A stretch of DNA of 17,286 bases from an uncultured Ruminococcus sp. (GCA_902803035.1 CADCON010000156.1:1-17286); one strand, 5' to 3'; shown: positions 8,376 through 15,900, counted from the first letter of the stretch. Notes: generated by a model not told the origin, from the sequence alone. Program-made: numbers and translations.

Positions 8376-8957
8376 TTAAAGCGTTCCTTTGGTGGAAAGC
8401 GTGCCTTCGTATTCGATGCGGCAGGCCGCTTTCAGCGCGTGCGCGACCGCTTTGAAGATCGCTTCGGTGATGTGGTGGGAATTATGGCCGTAGAGCGACC
8501 GGATGTGCAGCGTCACGCCGGCGTTCATGGCAAAGGCGCGGAAGAATTCCTCCGTCAGACAGCAGTCAAATTCGCCGCACCGCCATTGCGGGAACGCCGC
8601 GTCGAAGACCAGATAGGGTCTGCCGCTGATGTCCAGCGAACAGAACGCCAGCGCTTCGTCCATCGGAATGTAAAAGCTGCCGTAGCGGGCAATGCCCTTC
8701 TTGTCCCCGATGGCCTGCGCGAACGCCTGCCCCAGGGCGATGCCTATGTCCTCGGCGGTGTGGTGTCCGTCTACCTCCAGATCGCCCTTGCAGCTCACTC
8801 TCAGCCCGAAGCCTGAATGGACGCCCAGCGCCGTCAGCATATGGTCAAAAAACCCGATGCCGCTGCTGATTGCCACTTCGCCGCCCTCCAGATCGAGGGT
8901 CGCTTCAATGTCTGTTTCCTTTGTCCTTCTGGTGATGTCTCCCCTGCGTTCACTCAT
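8376..8957 (-). CDS. hisB: Imidazoleglycerol-phosphate dehydratase
   Basis: This 193-residue protein catalyses dehydration of imidazole glycerol phosphate to imidazole acetol phosphate (step 6). The manganese-binding motifs are intact: FFDHMLT, DGHHTAEDIGIALGQA and GHNSHHITEAIFKA. It is the dehydratase alone, with no N-terminal phosphatase domain as in enteric bacteria. The start at 8957 is chosen over an ATG at 8966 because it overlaps the hisC stop as ATGA, with GGAGG (8972-8968) 10 nt upstream. The earlier ATG would sit 1 nt from that site. Its substrate is the product of HisH-HisF, neither of which is in this window. Confidence 0.95.
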   Translation of the reverse strand: MSERRGDITRRTKETDIEATLDLEGGEVAISSGIGFFDHMLTALGVHSGFGLRVSCKGDLEVDGHHTAEDIGIALGQAFAQAIGDKKGIARYGSFYIPMDEALAFCSLDISGRPYLVFDAAFPQWRCGEFDCCLTEEFFRAFAMNAGVTLHIRSLYGHNSHHITEAIFKAVAHALKAACRIEYEGTLSTKGTL

Positions 8958-10015
8958 GCTATCCATTCCTCCAGCAGCCGCACCACTTCGGCGTTTTCTT
9001 CCCTTGTGCCGCAGGTGATTCTCAGGCAGTCGCCCATGCGGCGGATCACCACGCCATTTTCCTTCATGCCCTCAAAGATACGCGCCGCTTCCCCCTCCGG
9101 AAGCTGAAGATAAACGAAATTCGCGGCGGTCGGAAGAACGCGCAGCTTCTCCGGAAACCGCTCCGCCAATGCCCGGACGGCGGCGTAAAGCCAGTCGCGC
9201 GACTCGATGATACAGCGGATCGCTTGGTTCAGTTCGTGGGGGGATTCAAACATCAGCTCCGCCACCGCCTGCGTCATGGCGTTGACATTGTAGGGGGATT
9301 TGACCGCGCGCAGCGCGTTGGTCAGGACGGGATTGGCAAAGGCGAGCCCGCAGCGGATCCCCGCCATGCTGAATGCCTTGGAGCAGGTCTTCAGCACCAT
9401 CAGGTTGTCGTACTTCTCCACGCAGTCCAGCACCGACTGATCCCAGAAATCCATGTAGGCTTCGTCCACCACCACAAGGCAGTCCGGAACGCCCTCCACC
9501 AGCCGCAGCACCTCCTCACGCGGCAGTCCGACGCCCGTGGGATTGCATGGGTTGGAGAATATCACCGTCCGCGCGCCTTCCTTCCGGATCAGGGCGATGA
9601 GCGCGTCCACGTCGATCCGGAAGCTGTCGTCCTTCGTAAATCCGATGCACTCATTCTCGGCGAGGTAGCCGTACAGCCGGTACATGGAGAAGTCCGGCGT
9701 GGTGTACACCAGCTTCTCGCCCTTGCCCATGAGCGTCTGGGTGATCAGCGTGAGAAGCTCGTCCGAGCCGTTGCCCACGGTGATGCATTCCGGTCTGACG
9801 TGGAAATATCCGCCTGCCTTCACGCAGACGGCCGACGCCGCCGGGTCGGGGTAGCGATTCAGGTGAAGCGCGCCGATTCTGGCCGCCATTTTCTCCTTCA
9901 TCTTCGGGGTAAGCTCCAGAAACGACTCGTTCGCGTCGAGCCGTATGCGGTAGCTGCCGGCAATCGGCTCATAGGGCGTCAGATTCCGCACCTTTTCATT
10001 TAATGTATATGACAA
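8954..10015 (-). CDS. hisC: Histidinol-phosphate aminotransferase
   Basis: This 353-residue, PLP-dependent fold-type I aminotransferase converts imidazole acetol phosphate to histidinol phosphate (step 7). Visible active-site parts are SNPCNPTG (154-161), VDEAYMDF (183-190) and the PLP lysine Lys213 in CSKAFSMAGIRCG. The C-terminal substrate-binding arginine region (RITCGTREEN) is present. The start codon is TTG at 10015, with AGGAAG (10026-10021) 5 nt upstream. No nearby in-frame ATG would keep the N-terminus. The stop overlaps the hisB start by 4 nt, indicating translational coupling. Confidence 0.95.
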   Translation of the reverse strand: MSYTLNEKVRNLTPYEPIAGSYRIRLDANESFLELTPKMKEKMAARIGALHLNRYPDPAASAVCVKAGGYFHVRPECITVGNGSDELLTLITQTLMGKGEKLVYTTPDFSMYRLYGYLAENECIGFTKDDSFRIDVDALIALIRKEGARTVIFSNPCNPTGVGLPREEVLRLVEGVPDCLVVVDEAYMDFWDQSVLDCVEKYDNLMVLKTCSKAFSMAGIRCGLAFANPVLTNALRAVKSPYNVNAMTQAVAELMFESPHELNQAIRCIIESRDWLYAAVRALAERFPEKLRVLPTAANFVYLQLPEGEAARIFEGMKENGVVIRRMGDCLRITCGTREENAEVVRLLEEWIA

Positions 10016-10050
10016 AATTTCTTCCTGCTTTCCGATTGTTGATTCCGGGT

Positions 10051-11337
10051 TTATTCAAATCTCACCCTGATCGCGTTGGCGTGCGCGGTCAGGCTTTCGT
10101 TCTCCGCCATGATCACCACGTCGTCCTTCACGCCGCGCAGGGCGTTTTCATTATAATAGATGAAGCTCGACTTCTTGATGAACGCGTCCACCGACAGCGG
10201 GGAGAAAAACCGCGCTGTGCCGCTCGTGGGAAGCACGTGATTCGGCCCCGCAAAGTAATCCCCCAGCGGCTCCGGCGCGTAATGCCCCAGAAAGACCGAT
10301 CCCGCGTTGTCGAATCGCCCGACGTATTCCATCGGATTCTCCACGCAGACCTCCAGATGCTCCGGCGCCAGCTCGTTGGCCATTTCCACCGCCTCGTCCA
10401 GCGATCCGCATACGATCGCGCCGCCGTAATTGGCGATGGATTCCTCGATGATCTCCTTCCGCGACATCCCCGCGCATTGCCGCGCGAGTTCCTCGTCCGT
10501 CCGGATCGCCAGCTCCTCGCTCGTGGTCACCAGAATCGCCGAAGCAAGCCTGTCGTGCTCCGCCTGACTCATCAGGTCGGCTGCCAGGAATTTCGGATTC
10601 GCCGTTTCGTCCGCGACAATCAGAATTTCGCTCGGTCCGGCAATCATGTCGATGTCAACCGCGCCGTACACCAGCCGCTTCGCCGTGGCGACGAAGATAT
10701 TGCCGGGGCCGACGATCTTGTCTACCTTGGGAATGCGGGCGGTGCCGTAGGCAAGCGCGCCGATCGCCTGCGCGCCCCCGCAGAGAAAGACCCTGTCTAC
10801 CCCCGCAATCGCCGCCGCCGCCAGAATGTCGCGGTTCGCGCGGCCGTCCTTGCCGGGGGGCGTGGTCATGATGATCTCCCCTACGCCCGCGATGCGCGCC
10901 GGAATCACATTCATCAGCACCGAGGAAAACAGCGCGGCCGTGCCGCCCGGCACGTAAACGCCCACTCTGTGCAGACCGCGTATTCTCTGCCCCAGAATCA
11001 CGCCGTTCTCCTTCGCTGTCAGCCAGCTCTGCTGCACCTGCCGCGCGTGGAAGTCCCTGATATTCTCCGCCGCCCGCTTCATGGCGGCAATCAGCGCGCC
11101 GTCGCATTCCTTCTCGGCGCTGTCGATGACCTCCCGCGGCACTTCATAAAATTCGGGCGAAGCACAATCGAATTTCGCGGTGTATTCCTGCACCGCTTCG
11201 TCCCCTCTCGCCCGTATATCGTCCAGCATGGCGGACACTATGCCCGTCACCTTGCGGTCGGTTTCGCCGCTTCTCTCCCGGAGCTTTCCCAGAAACTCCC
11301 TCTCGGCGACTCCGTCCGCCTTTACTATCTTCATCAT
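10051..11337 (-). CDS. hisD: Histidinol dehydrogenase
   Basis: This roughly 428-residue, NAD- and zinc-dependent enzyme oxidises histidinol to histidine in two steps (steps 9-10). Motifs in order: RVGVYVPGGTA, DKIVGPGNIFVATAKR, DMIAGPSEILIVAD, SQAEHD (zinc ligands Gln and His), ELAPEHLEV (catalytic Glu-His) and GPNHVLPTSGTARFFSPLSV. Length is normal. Three ATGs lie at 11343, 11337 and 11334. GGGAGG (11349-11344) abuts the first, so 11337 (6-nt spacer) or 11334 (9-nt) is the likely start. A 7-bp tandem repeat array ends 7 bp upstream of this ribosome-binding site. hisC follows after 35 bp. Confidence 0.95.
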   Translation of the reverse strand: MMKIVKADGVAEREFLGKLRERSGETDRKVTGIVSAMLDDIRARGDEAVQEYTAKFDCASPEFYEVPREVIDSAEKECDGALIAAMKRAAENIRDFHARQVQQSWLTAKENGVILGQRIRGLHRVGVYVPGGTAALFSSVLMNVIPARIAGVGEIIMTTPPGKDGRANRDILAAAAIAGVDRVFLCGGAQAIGALAYGTARIPKVDKIVGPGNIFVATAKRLVYGAVDIDMIAGPSEILIVADETANPKFLAADLMSQAEHDRLASAILVTTSEELAIRTDEELARQCAGMSRKEIIEESIANYGGAIVCGSLDEAVEMANELAPEHLEVCVENPMEYVGRFDNAGSVFLGHYAPEPLGDYFAGPNHVLPTSGTARFFSPLSVDAFIKKSSFIYYNENALRGVKDDVVIMAENESLTAHANAIRVRFE

Positions 11338-11356
11338 GAACATCCTCCCGCAAAAA

Positions 11357-11384
11357 CTATTCGCTATTCGCTATTCACTATTCA
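11357..11384. repeat. Four-copy 7-bp tandem repeat upstream of hisD
   Basis: Plus strand reads CTATTCG, CTATTCG, CTATTCA, CTATTCA without gaps (minus strand TGAATAG/CGAATAG). It lies 7 bp from the hisD Shine-Dalgarno. An imperfect hairpin with GCCGCC/GGCGGC arms (11389-11412) adjoins it. Confidence 0.8.
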
Positions 11385-11619
11385 CTTAGCCGCCCTGCAA
11401 ACGCATGGCGGCGTTCTTCCCCTTGCCCGCCCTCGCGGAACGCAGTCAGTGCCGCGGTGATAAAGGTACGCGGTGACGATGCGTTTGTAAGCTGTCGGGG
11501 CATTACCATGAACCAGTCTGCACCCTGCCCTTGGACGCATCTAAAGGAGCAGCATTTCCCCGCTGCGAAGGGTTGACACTCGCCCTGCCGTTCCACTACC
11601 TTCTGTGTAAACGCGATGA
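11385..11619. other. Non-his intergenic segment, possible dispersed element or gene remnant
   Basis: A stretch between the DIP1984-family gene and hisD has no recognisable gene. A 72-codon minus-strand frame (11596-11378) starts inside it and stops inside the 7-bp repeats. Its product (with ...TAFREGGQGEERRHAFAGR...) is Cys- and Arg-rich and fits no family I can name. It looks to me like a repeated intergenic segment rather than a working gene, but that impression cannot be tested within one window. A GCAGC/GCTGC stem lies at about 11547-11564. Confidence 0.35.
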
Positions 11620-12081
11620 TTATGCTTCTTCCATCAGATCGGTCGTCCAGTTGGTCTGCTGAAGCAGATTATCCAGAAGCCGGAGCTGCTTGGCCATTTC
11701 GTCGGTCTGCTTTTGCAGCTCCCTGACCGGAACGGTCGGCAGTATTTTGATCTCGGAATGCCGCGCACGGTACGCCGATTGACTGGAGGTGTTCACCAGA
11801 TCGCGGTAAATGGACAGCTTCAGGGTGAGCGCGTCCTTCTGAGCGATGATTTCCGTCAGCGTCCTTCCGTCCGACGCTGTACGGCAATTGGTGAGATTGA
11901 TGCGGCTGATCAGCCATTCCAGCCGGCTGACGCTTTCGCTGAGTTCCTTGAGAAGATCGGACGGATTCTCGGCGGGCTGCTCCCCCTCCTGCACAAAGGC
12001 ATTGTTTTCCAGACGGCTTCTGAGCTGCTGGATCCGGATATTCAAATCGGCTCTCTCCTGCAATGCTTCCGCTAATTTCAT
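11620..12081 (-). CDS. DIP1984 family (septicolysin-like) protein
   Basis: This 153-residue, mostly helical protein matches the DIP1984/DUF6847 pattern throughout: an N-terminal MKLAEALQERADLNIRIQQLRSR-type coiled helix (first 23 residues), the VQEGEQPAE turn, ISRINLTNCRTASDGRTLTE in the middle, EIKILPTVPVRELQKQTDE, and a C-terminal QQTNWTTDL. It has no signal peptide or membrane segment. Function is unknown. The septicolysin label is historical and gives no confident activity. AAGGAGG lies 10 nt before the ATG and overlaps the stop of the lipoprotein gene, so the two are probably co-translated. Its presence in a his cluster is not explained by any known histidine role. Confidence 0.85.
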   Translation of the reverse strand: MKLAEALQERADLNIRIQQLRSRLENNAFVQEGEQPAENPSDLLKELSESVSRLEWLISRINLTNCRTASDGRTLTEIIAQKDALTLKLSIYRDLVNTSSQSAYRARHSEIKILPTVPVRELQKQTDEMAKQLRLLDNLLQQTNWTTDLMEEA

Positions 12082-12096
12082 AATGAAACGTCCTCC

Positions 12097-13332
12097 TTAT
12101 TTCTGCGTCCCGAACCAGAAGTAGACTTCGTCGCCCACGTTATAATCAAACACCACCGAGCGGCTGTTCTGCGAGCAAAGACAGGTCGCGTTGTATTCCG
12201 TGCCGTTCAGATTGTAGGCAAAGAAGCTGCGCTCCTTCTCGTTCATTTCGGCGTACTGCTCGATCGGCGCGTCGCTGTCCTTCATCAGGAACGCAAGTCC
12301 CACGCTTTTCCAGTTCTTCTGATTGATTTTATTGGAAATCCCGACCTTATAGATGACGCCCTCAAAATCAATGTCGCGCTTCTTGGCGGTGTACTGGTCG
12401 AGGAATCCGATCTCCTTGCTATCCATGCTTTCGACAATGCTCTTTTTCGTCGCTTCGAAATCCTCTACAGGGACAAGGGTGATATCTCCGGCGCCCAGCA
12501 CCATGCTGTTCACATGGCAAACCGAGCCATAGAAGCCGTCGGTAACCTTGGAGTAATGATTCTGCGAACAGTACTCCCTTTCGCCGAAATAGAAATGCGA
12601 AAGACAGCCCTCTGTGGCTTCGCTGATCTCGTCCGCTTTAAAATCCGCTCTGGCGTGAAGCTCTTCTGTGATCGCATAGACGTTCATCGAGCCTTTTTTC
12701 TGCGCTTTGAAATACATATTTACGTTTTTCCTGAGCTTGTCGTAGAAACCGCTGCAGTCCCGTCTGCTTTTCGCAATCAGAATGATGTTGCCGGTATGCA
12801 CCGAAATCGGCGTGCTCACCGCGAAATGGCGGATGTTGCTGTCATAGGGCTTATTGTACATGCTGAATTTGTTGTCCTTGCCGCCGCGCTCGTAGTGATA
12901 CACCATGTTGAACGTCTGCGACCAGTCGTTGAGGTTTTCGGTCATCACATTCAGCTCTTGGAACATCGGAATCCAGATATCGCGCATGATGGCTTCGTTG
13001 ATGATGTCAGCCTGGCGGTCGTCGTAGAACATATCCTCGGCGGAATCGTAAAACGCGTGAACGCCGCTGTTGAAGGTGATGAAGTAGTCGCCTTCGTTAT
13101 ACTCTTCGCCTTCCGCGCTCTCGTTCTTCCTGACCTTGAAGCCGCGGTTGTATTTTTTCTGCATATACGCTTCCGCAAGCTTGCCTACCTCGTCGGCACG
13201 CTCTCTCTTCTTGATGATGTCCTGCGCGGATTCGCAGCCCGCCGCGAACATCGGCAGCAACATGACCGCCGCCAGCAGCAGCGCGGCTTTCGCTCTGAGC
13301 TTTCCGGATTTCTTCGTACTTTCTTTTTTCAT
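12097..13332 (-). CDS. Uncharacterised lipoprotein
   Basis: This 411-residue protein has a lipoprotein signal: a basic N-terminus (KKESTKKSGKLRAK), a hydrophobic core at 15-30 and a lipobox-like MFAAGC with Cys33 as the acylation site. The mature part is mixed alpha/beta with many aromatic residues and scattered cysteines, and ends ...GDEVYFWFGTQK. No catalytic motif or known domain is recognised. It would be anchored on the outer face of the membrane. A purine-rich AGAGGGG precedes the ATG by about 10 nt. It sits 48 bp after the acetyltransferase gene and 15 bp before the DIP1984-family gene, so it is likely transcribed with the his genes. Confidence 0.85.
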   Translation of the reverse strand: MKKESTKKSGKLRAKAALLLAAVMLLPMFAAGCESAQDIIKKRERADEVGKLAEAYMQKKYNRGFKVRKNESAEGEEYNEGDYFITFNSGVHAFYDSAEDMFYDDRQADIINEAIMRDIWIPMFQELNVMTENLNDWSQTFNMVYHYERGGKDNKFSMYNKPYDSNIRHFAVSTPISVHTGNIILIAKSRRDCSGFYDKLRKNVNMYFKAQKKGSMNVYAITEELHARADFKADEISEATEGCLSHFYFGEREYCSQNHYSKVTDGFYGSVCHVNSMVLGAGDITLVPVEDFEATKKSIVESMDSKEIGFLDQYTAKKRDIDFEGVIYKVGISNKINQKNWKSVGLAFLMKDSDAPIEQYAEMNEKERSFFAYNLNGTEYNATCLCSQNSRSVVFDYNVGDEVYFWFGTQK

Positions 13333-13380
13333 TGTCTTTACACCCCTCTGATTAATTTTGATTTTACGCGGCAGACTTCT

Positions 13381-13818
13381 TCATTCCGAATGACGTCTGC
13401 TCATTACACACATCTCATCTACCGTCCGGAATCCCTGCCCCGCGTAGAAATCCTCGCTCGCCGCGCCCCTCATGGTCAGCAGGTACACCGACGTCACGCC
13501 CTTGCGGTCAAGGTATTCCATGAATTCCCTGATCATCCTGCCGCCGATGCCCTGCCCCTTCATGTCGTTGGCGACGCACAGCTCCAGTATCTGAAAATGC
13601 ATTCCGTCGTACGACTGTTCGCCGTGCCCCATCAGCATTCCCACCAGCCGGCCTTCGCGGTATTCCGCCGCCCCGAGGAAATTCGGCATCCGCATGATGT
13701 CGCGCAGCCGTGTGCGCGCCTGCTCGTGGCTCCAGAGATCGTTCCACGGCGGCGCGTTGAAGGTGTCTACAAAAAGATCCGTCAGCTCGTCGAGCATTTC
13801 CGGCACTATCTTTTTCAT
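13381..13818 (-). CDS. GNAT-family N-acetyltransferase
   Basis: This 145-residue protein has the GNAT fold order: beta strands with FLGAAEYREGRLVGMLMGH, then the core LELCVANDMKGQGIGGRMIREFMEYL, in which KGQGIGG (87-93) is the acetyl-CoA pyrophosphate-binding loop, then VYLLTMRGAASEDFYAGQGFR, the usual C-terminal aromatic segment. The substrate cannot be told from sequence. The ATG overlaps the hisG stop by 4 nt (ATGA), so it is translationally coupled to hisG. That suggests a role used together with the his genes, or simple hitch-hiking. Confidence 0.9.
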   Translation of the reverse strand: MKKIVPEMLDELTDLFVDTFNAPPWNDLWSHEQARTRLRDIMRMPNFLGAAEYREGRLVGMLMGHGEQSYDGMHFQILELCVANDMKGQGIGGRMIREFMEYLDRKGVTSVYLLTMRGAASEDFYAGQGFRTVDEMCVMSRRHSE

Positions 13819-14456
13819 GAATGCTCCTCCTTCGCTATCTCGTCCTCCATCTTCTGCGCCAGCTCTTCAATCTCCGCCTTCCGCAGCTTGAGGCTCGCTG
13901 TATTGCAGATTAGCCGGGCGGATATGGGACAGACGACTTCCTTGACCTCCAGACCGTTCTCCCGCAGCGTCGTTCCGGTTTCCACGATGTCCATGATCGC
14001 GTCCGATAGTCCCAGCAGCGGGGCCAGCTCCACCGAGCCTTCTATCTTGATCACCCTCACGTCCATGCCCTTCGATTCAAAATGCCGCCGCGTGACGTTC
14101 GGATATTTGGTCGCGATGGTCTTGGTGCTGAAGCCCGAAAGACAGTCCTCACCCTGCTTGCCCGCTACCGCGAAACGGCAGCGGCCGAAGCCCAGATCCA
14201 GTATCTCGTAAAAACACGAGCCGCTTTCCATGATGGTATCCTTCCCCACCACGCCCAGATCGCAGACCCCGTTCTCCACATAGGTGATCACGTCCGGCGC
14301 CTTGGCAAGCACCACCTCTATGCTGTCCCCGACCGGAAGAATCAGCTTGCGCCCCTTCTCCCTCACCGCCGAGCAGTCATATCCTATCTTCTCAAAGAGC
14401 GCGACCGTATCCCTTTCCAGCCGGCCCTTCGTCAATGCAATTCTCAAAGACTTCAA
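13815..14456 (-). CDS. hisG: ATP phosphoribosyltransferase, catalytic subunit (short form)
   Basis: This 213-residue HisG catalyses the committed step, ATP + PRPP to phosphoribosyl-ATP. Its length shows the short form, which lacks the C-terminal regulatory ACT-like domain and depends on HisZ, encoded just upstream. The family signature EGSVELAPLLGLSDAIMDIVETGTTL (139-164) includes the PRPP-binding loop. RIALTKGRL at the N-terminus is also typical. The start is TTG at 14456 with AGGAGG (14472-14467) 10 nt upstream. A ~200-bp inverted-repeat element ends 5 bp before this ribosome-binding site. Confidence 0.95.
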   Translation of the reverse strand: MKSLRIALTKGRLERDTVALFEKIGYDCSAVREKGRKLILPVGDSIEVVLAKAPDVITYVENGVCDLGVVGKDTIMESGSCFYEILDLGFGRCRFAVAGKQGEDCLSGFSTKTIATKYPNVTRRHFESKGMDVRVIKIEGSVELAPLLGLSDAIMDIVETGTTLRENGLEVKEVVCPISARLICNTASLKLRKAEIEELAQKMEDEIAKEEHS

Positions 14457-14480
14457 TTTTCTGTACCCTCCTATATCAAG

Positions 14481-14516
14481 TGTGGAGTGTGGAGTGTGGA
14501 GTGTGGAGTTGTGGAG
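14481..14516. repeat. TGTGGAG heptamer array, left arm
   Basis: Four contiguous TGTGGAG copies (14481-14508), one extra T, then a fifth copy (14510-14516). It starts 8 bp upstream of the hisG Shine-Dalgarno in the direction of transcription. Confidence 0.9.
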
Positions 14517-14645
14517 CGGCAGAGCCGCTGAAAATATAACGCTCGCATTCGCTCGCTTTTATTGTTTTTACCTCATTGGTTATCTTTACGCACAAGCGAG
14601 CGAACGCGAGCGCATATATTCCAAGGCGCTCTGCGCCTTCCTTCA

Positions 14646-14673
14646 CTCCACACTCCACACTCCACACTCCACA
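14646..14673. repeat. CTCCACA heptamer array, right arm
   Basis: Four contiguous CTCCACA copies are the reverse complement of the left array. Just outside, toward hisZ, AAAAGGCTCC occurs twice (14679 and 14698), with another CTCCACA between. Confidence 0.9.
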
Positions 14674-14709
14674 CTTCTAAAAGGCTCCACACTTCAAAAA
14701 AGGCTCCGA

Positions 14710-15900
14710 TTAAATCTCTAGGATTTCGATTTCTTCGCCGATGCGGTCGATGCGGGGGATGCCTTTCTTCTTCGCGTAGTCCACCGCTTCGTCGAGTGTG
14801 CCGCATACGGAATATTCATAGGTGTGCTTGTCGGCCGCCAGCTTGTGCGCGTATTGCAGCGCCTTGATCTCGAAGCCTTCGTCCGAATGCACCAGAATCT
14901 GCGGAATCTTCGCCGTCACCCGGTGAAAATGCGTACACGCCTTGGTCAGCGCGTCGATGTCCACCGCAAATCCGCACGCCGGCGTCGGAAAGCCGAATTT
15001 CTCCAGCAGTTGGTCGTAGCGTCCGCCCGACAACACCTTATTGCCTGAGCCGTGCGCGTAGGCGGTGAATACCACGCCGGTGTAATAGTCCTTCCGGTGG
15101 ACAATGCCGAAATCGAAGATCAGCTTGTCGCCCAGCCCGAGCTGCGTCAGCCGGCTGTAAAGATCGCCCAGATAATCCAGGTATTCCGTCACGCCGCAGC
15201 CTTCAAACACCTCGTACGCCTGCGTCAGCACTTCTCCGCCCCCGAACATCCGCGGAAGCTGCCGGAGCGCGCGCACTGAGCTGCTGTCCGGCATTTGCTC
15301 CAACGCTTCCGCCAGCGCGCCGTAATTCTTGGATTCGATGTAGTCGCGCAGCTCCTCCTTGGTTTCCTCATCCACATTCAGATTGTCCGCCAGCGCCTTG
15401 AAGATGCCGGAATGCCCGATCTCAAAGCGGAATTCGTCGATATTCGCCCGCAGCGCGTTGATCGCCATGACGATGACCTCCAGGTCCGCTTTCCTGCCGC
15501 CCGCGCCGATCAGCTCGATGCCGGTCTGCTTGTTCTGGTCGCTCTCGCCCCGCAGACTCTGCCCTATCGCAAAGCTCGTCTGCGAATAGTACACCCGGAT
15601 GGGAAGCTGCGCGTTGCTCAGCTTGGTCGCCGTCATGCGGGCGATGGGAAGCGTATTGTCCGGACGCAGCACCATCAGCCGCCCTTTGTTGTCGCTCAGC
15701 TTGTACATACTGTCCATCGGCAGGAAGCTGTCCCCCAGATTGAATACGTCGTAGAATTCCAGAAAGGGCGTCCGCACCTCATTGTATCCCCCGCGCGCGA
15801 ACATCTTGCAGATTTTCGATTCCACCGCGCGGCGTTCCACGCATTCGGAAAAGAGCAGGTCGCCTGTCCCCTCCGGCGTGATCTTGTAATTTTTTCTCAT
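14710..15900 (-). CDS. hisZ: ATP phosphoribosyltransferase regulatory subunit
   Basis: This 396-residue paralogue of histidyl-tRNA synthetase binds short HisG, completes its active complex and carries feedback control by histidine. HisRS-like parts are visible: the N-terminal PEGTGDLLFSE, motif-2-like VLRPDNTLPIARM (77-89), QTGIELIG (125-132) and the late HRKDYYTGVVFTAYAHGSGNKVLSGGRYDQL block split around a loop (about 269-300). The C-terminal 70-80 residues resemble the anticodon-binding fold. Adjacency to short hisG supports hisZ rather than hisS. It is the first gene of the cluster. ATG at 15900 has only modest upstream purines (GAGG 4 nt away, GAAGG farther). Confidence 0.92.
   Translation of the reverse strand: MRKNYKITPEGTGDLLFSECVERRAVESKICKMFARGGYNEVRTPFLEFYDVFNLGDSFLPMDSMYKLSDNKGRLMVLRPDNTLPIARMTATKLSNAQLPIRVYYSQTSFAIGQSLRGESDQNKQTGIELIGAGGRKADLEVIVMAINALRANIDEFRFEIGHSGIFKALADNLNVDEETKEELRDYIESKNYGALAEALEQMPDSSSVRALRQLPRMFGGGEVLTQAYEVFEGCGVTEYLDYLGDLYSRLTQLGLGDKLIFDFGIVHRKDYYTGVVFTAYAHGSGNKVLSGGRYDQLLEKFGFPTPACGFAVDIDALTKACTHFHRVTAKIPQILVHSDEGFEIKALQYAHKLAADKHTYEYSVCGTLDEAVDYAKKKGIPRIDRIGEEIEILEI

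Larger units (their letters stand above)
14478..14676. mobile_element. MITE/REP-like inverted-repeat element between hisZ and hisG
   Basis: The outer arms are AAG plus four TGTGGAG units on the left (14478-14508, with a fifth unit at 14510-14516) and their exact complement, four CTCCACA units plus CTT, on the right (14646-14676). Inside are two perfect small hairpins with three-base loops, AGCGGC-AGA-GCCGCT (14515-14529) and AAGGCGC-TCT-GCGCCTT (14623-14639). Further in, imperfect inverted arms are built on GCTCGC/GCGAGC (about 14535-14560 and 14593-14618). The centre is a T-rich spacer. No protein is encoded. The symmetry suggests a non-autonomous transposable or REPIN-type sequence, and its transcript would fold into one long hairpin. 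Mobility is inferred from structure only. Confidence 0.55.

Noticed and set aside
10003..11460. 485-codon plus-strand frame opposite hisD
   Set aside because: It lies antisense to an unmistakable hisD, is Arg/His-rich with no family resemblance, and is a typical GC-rich shadow frame.
12514..14211. 565-codon plus-strand frame
   Set aside because: It crosses three well-supported minus-strand genes (lipoprotein, acetyltransferase, hisG) and has no recognisable domain.
14481..14673. Repeats between hisZ and hisG as a CRISPR array
   Set aside because: The units are 7 bp, contiguous and without spacers, and the two blocks are inverted relative to each other.
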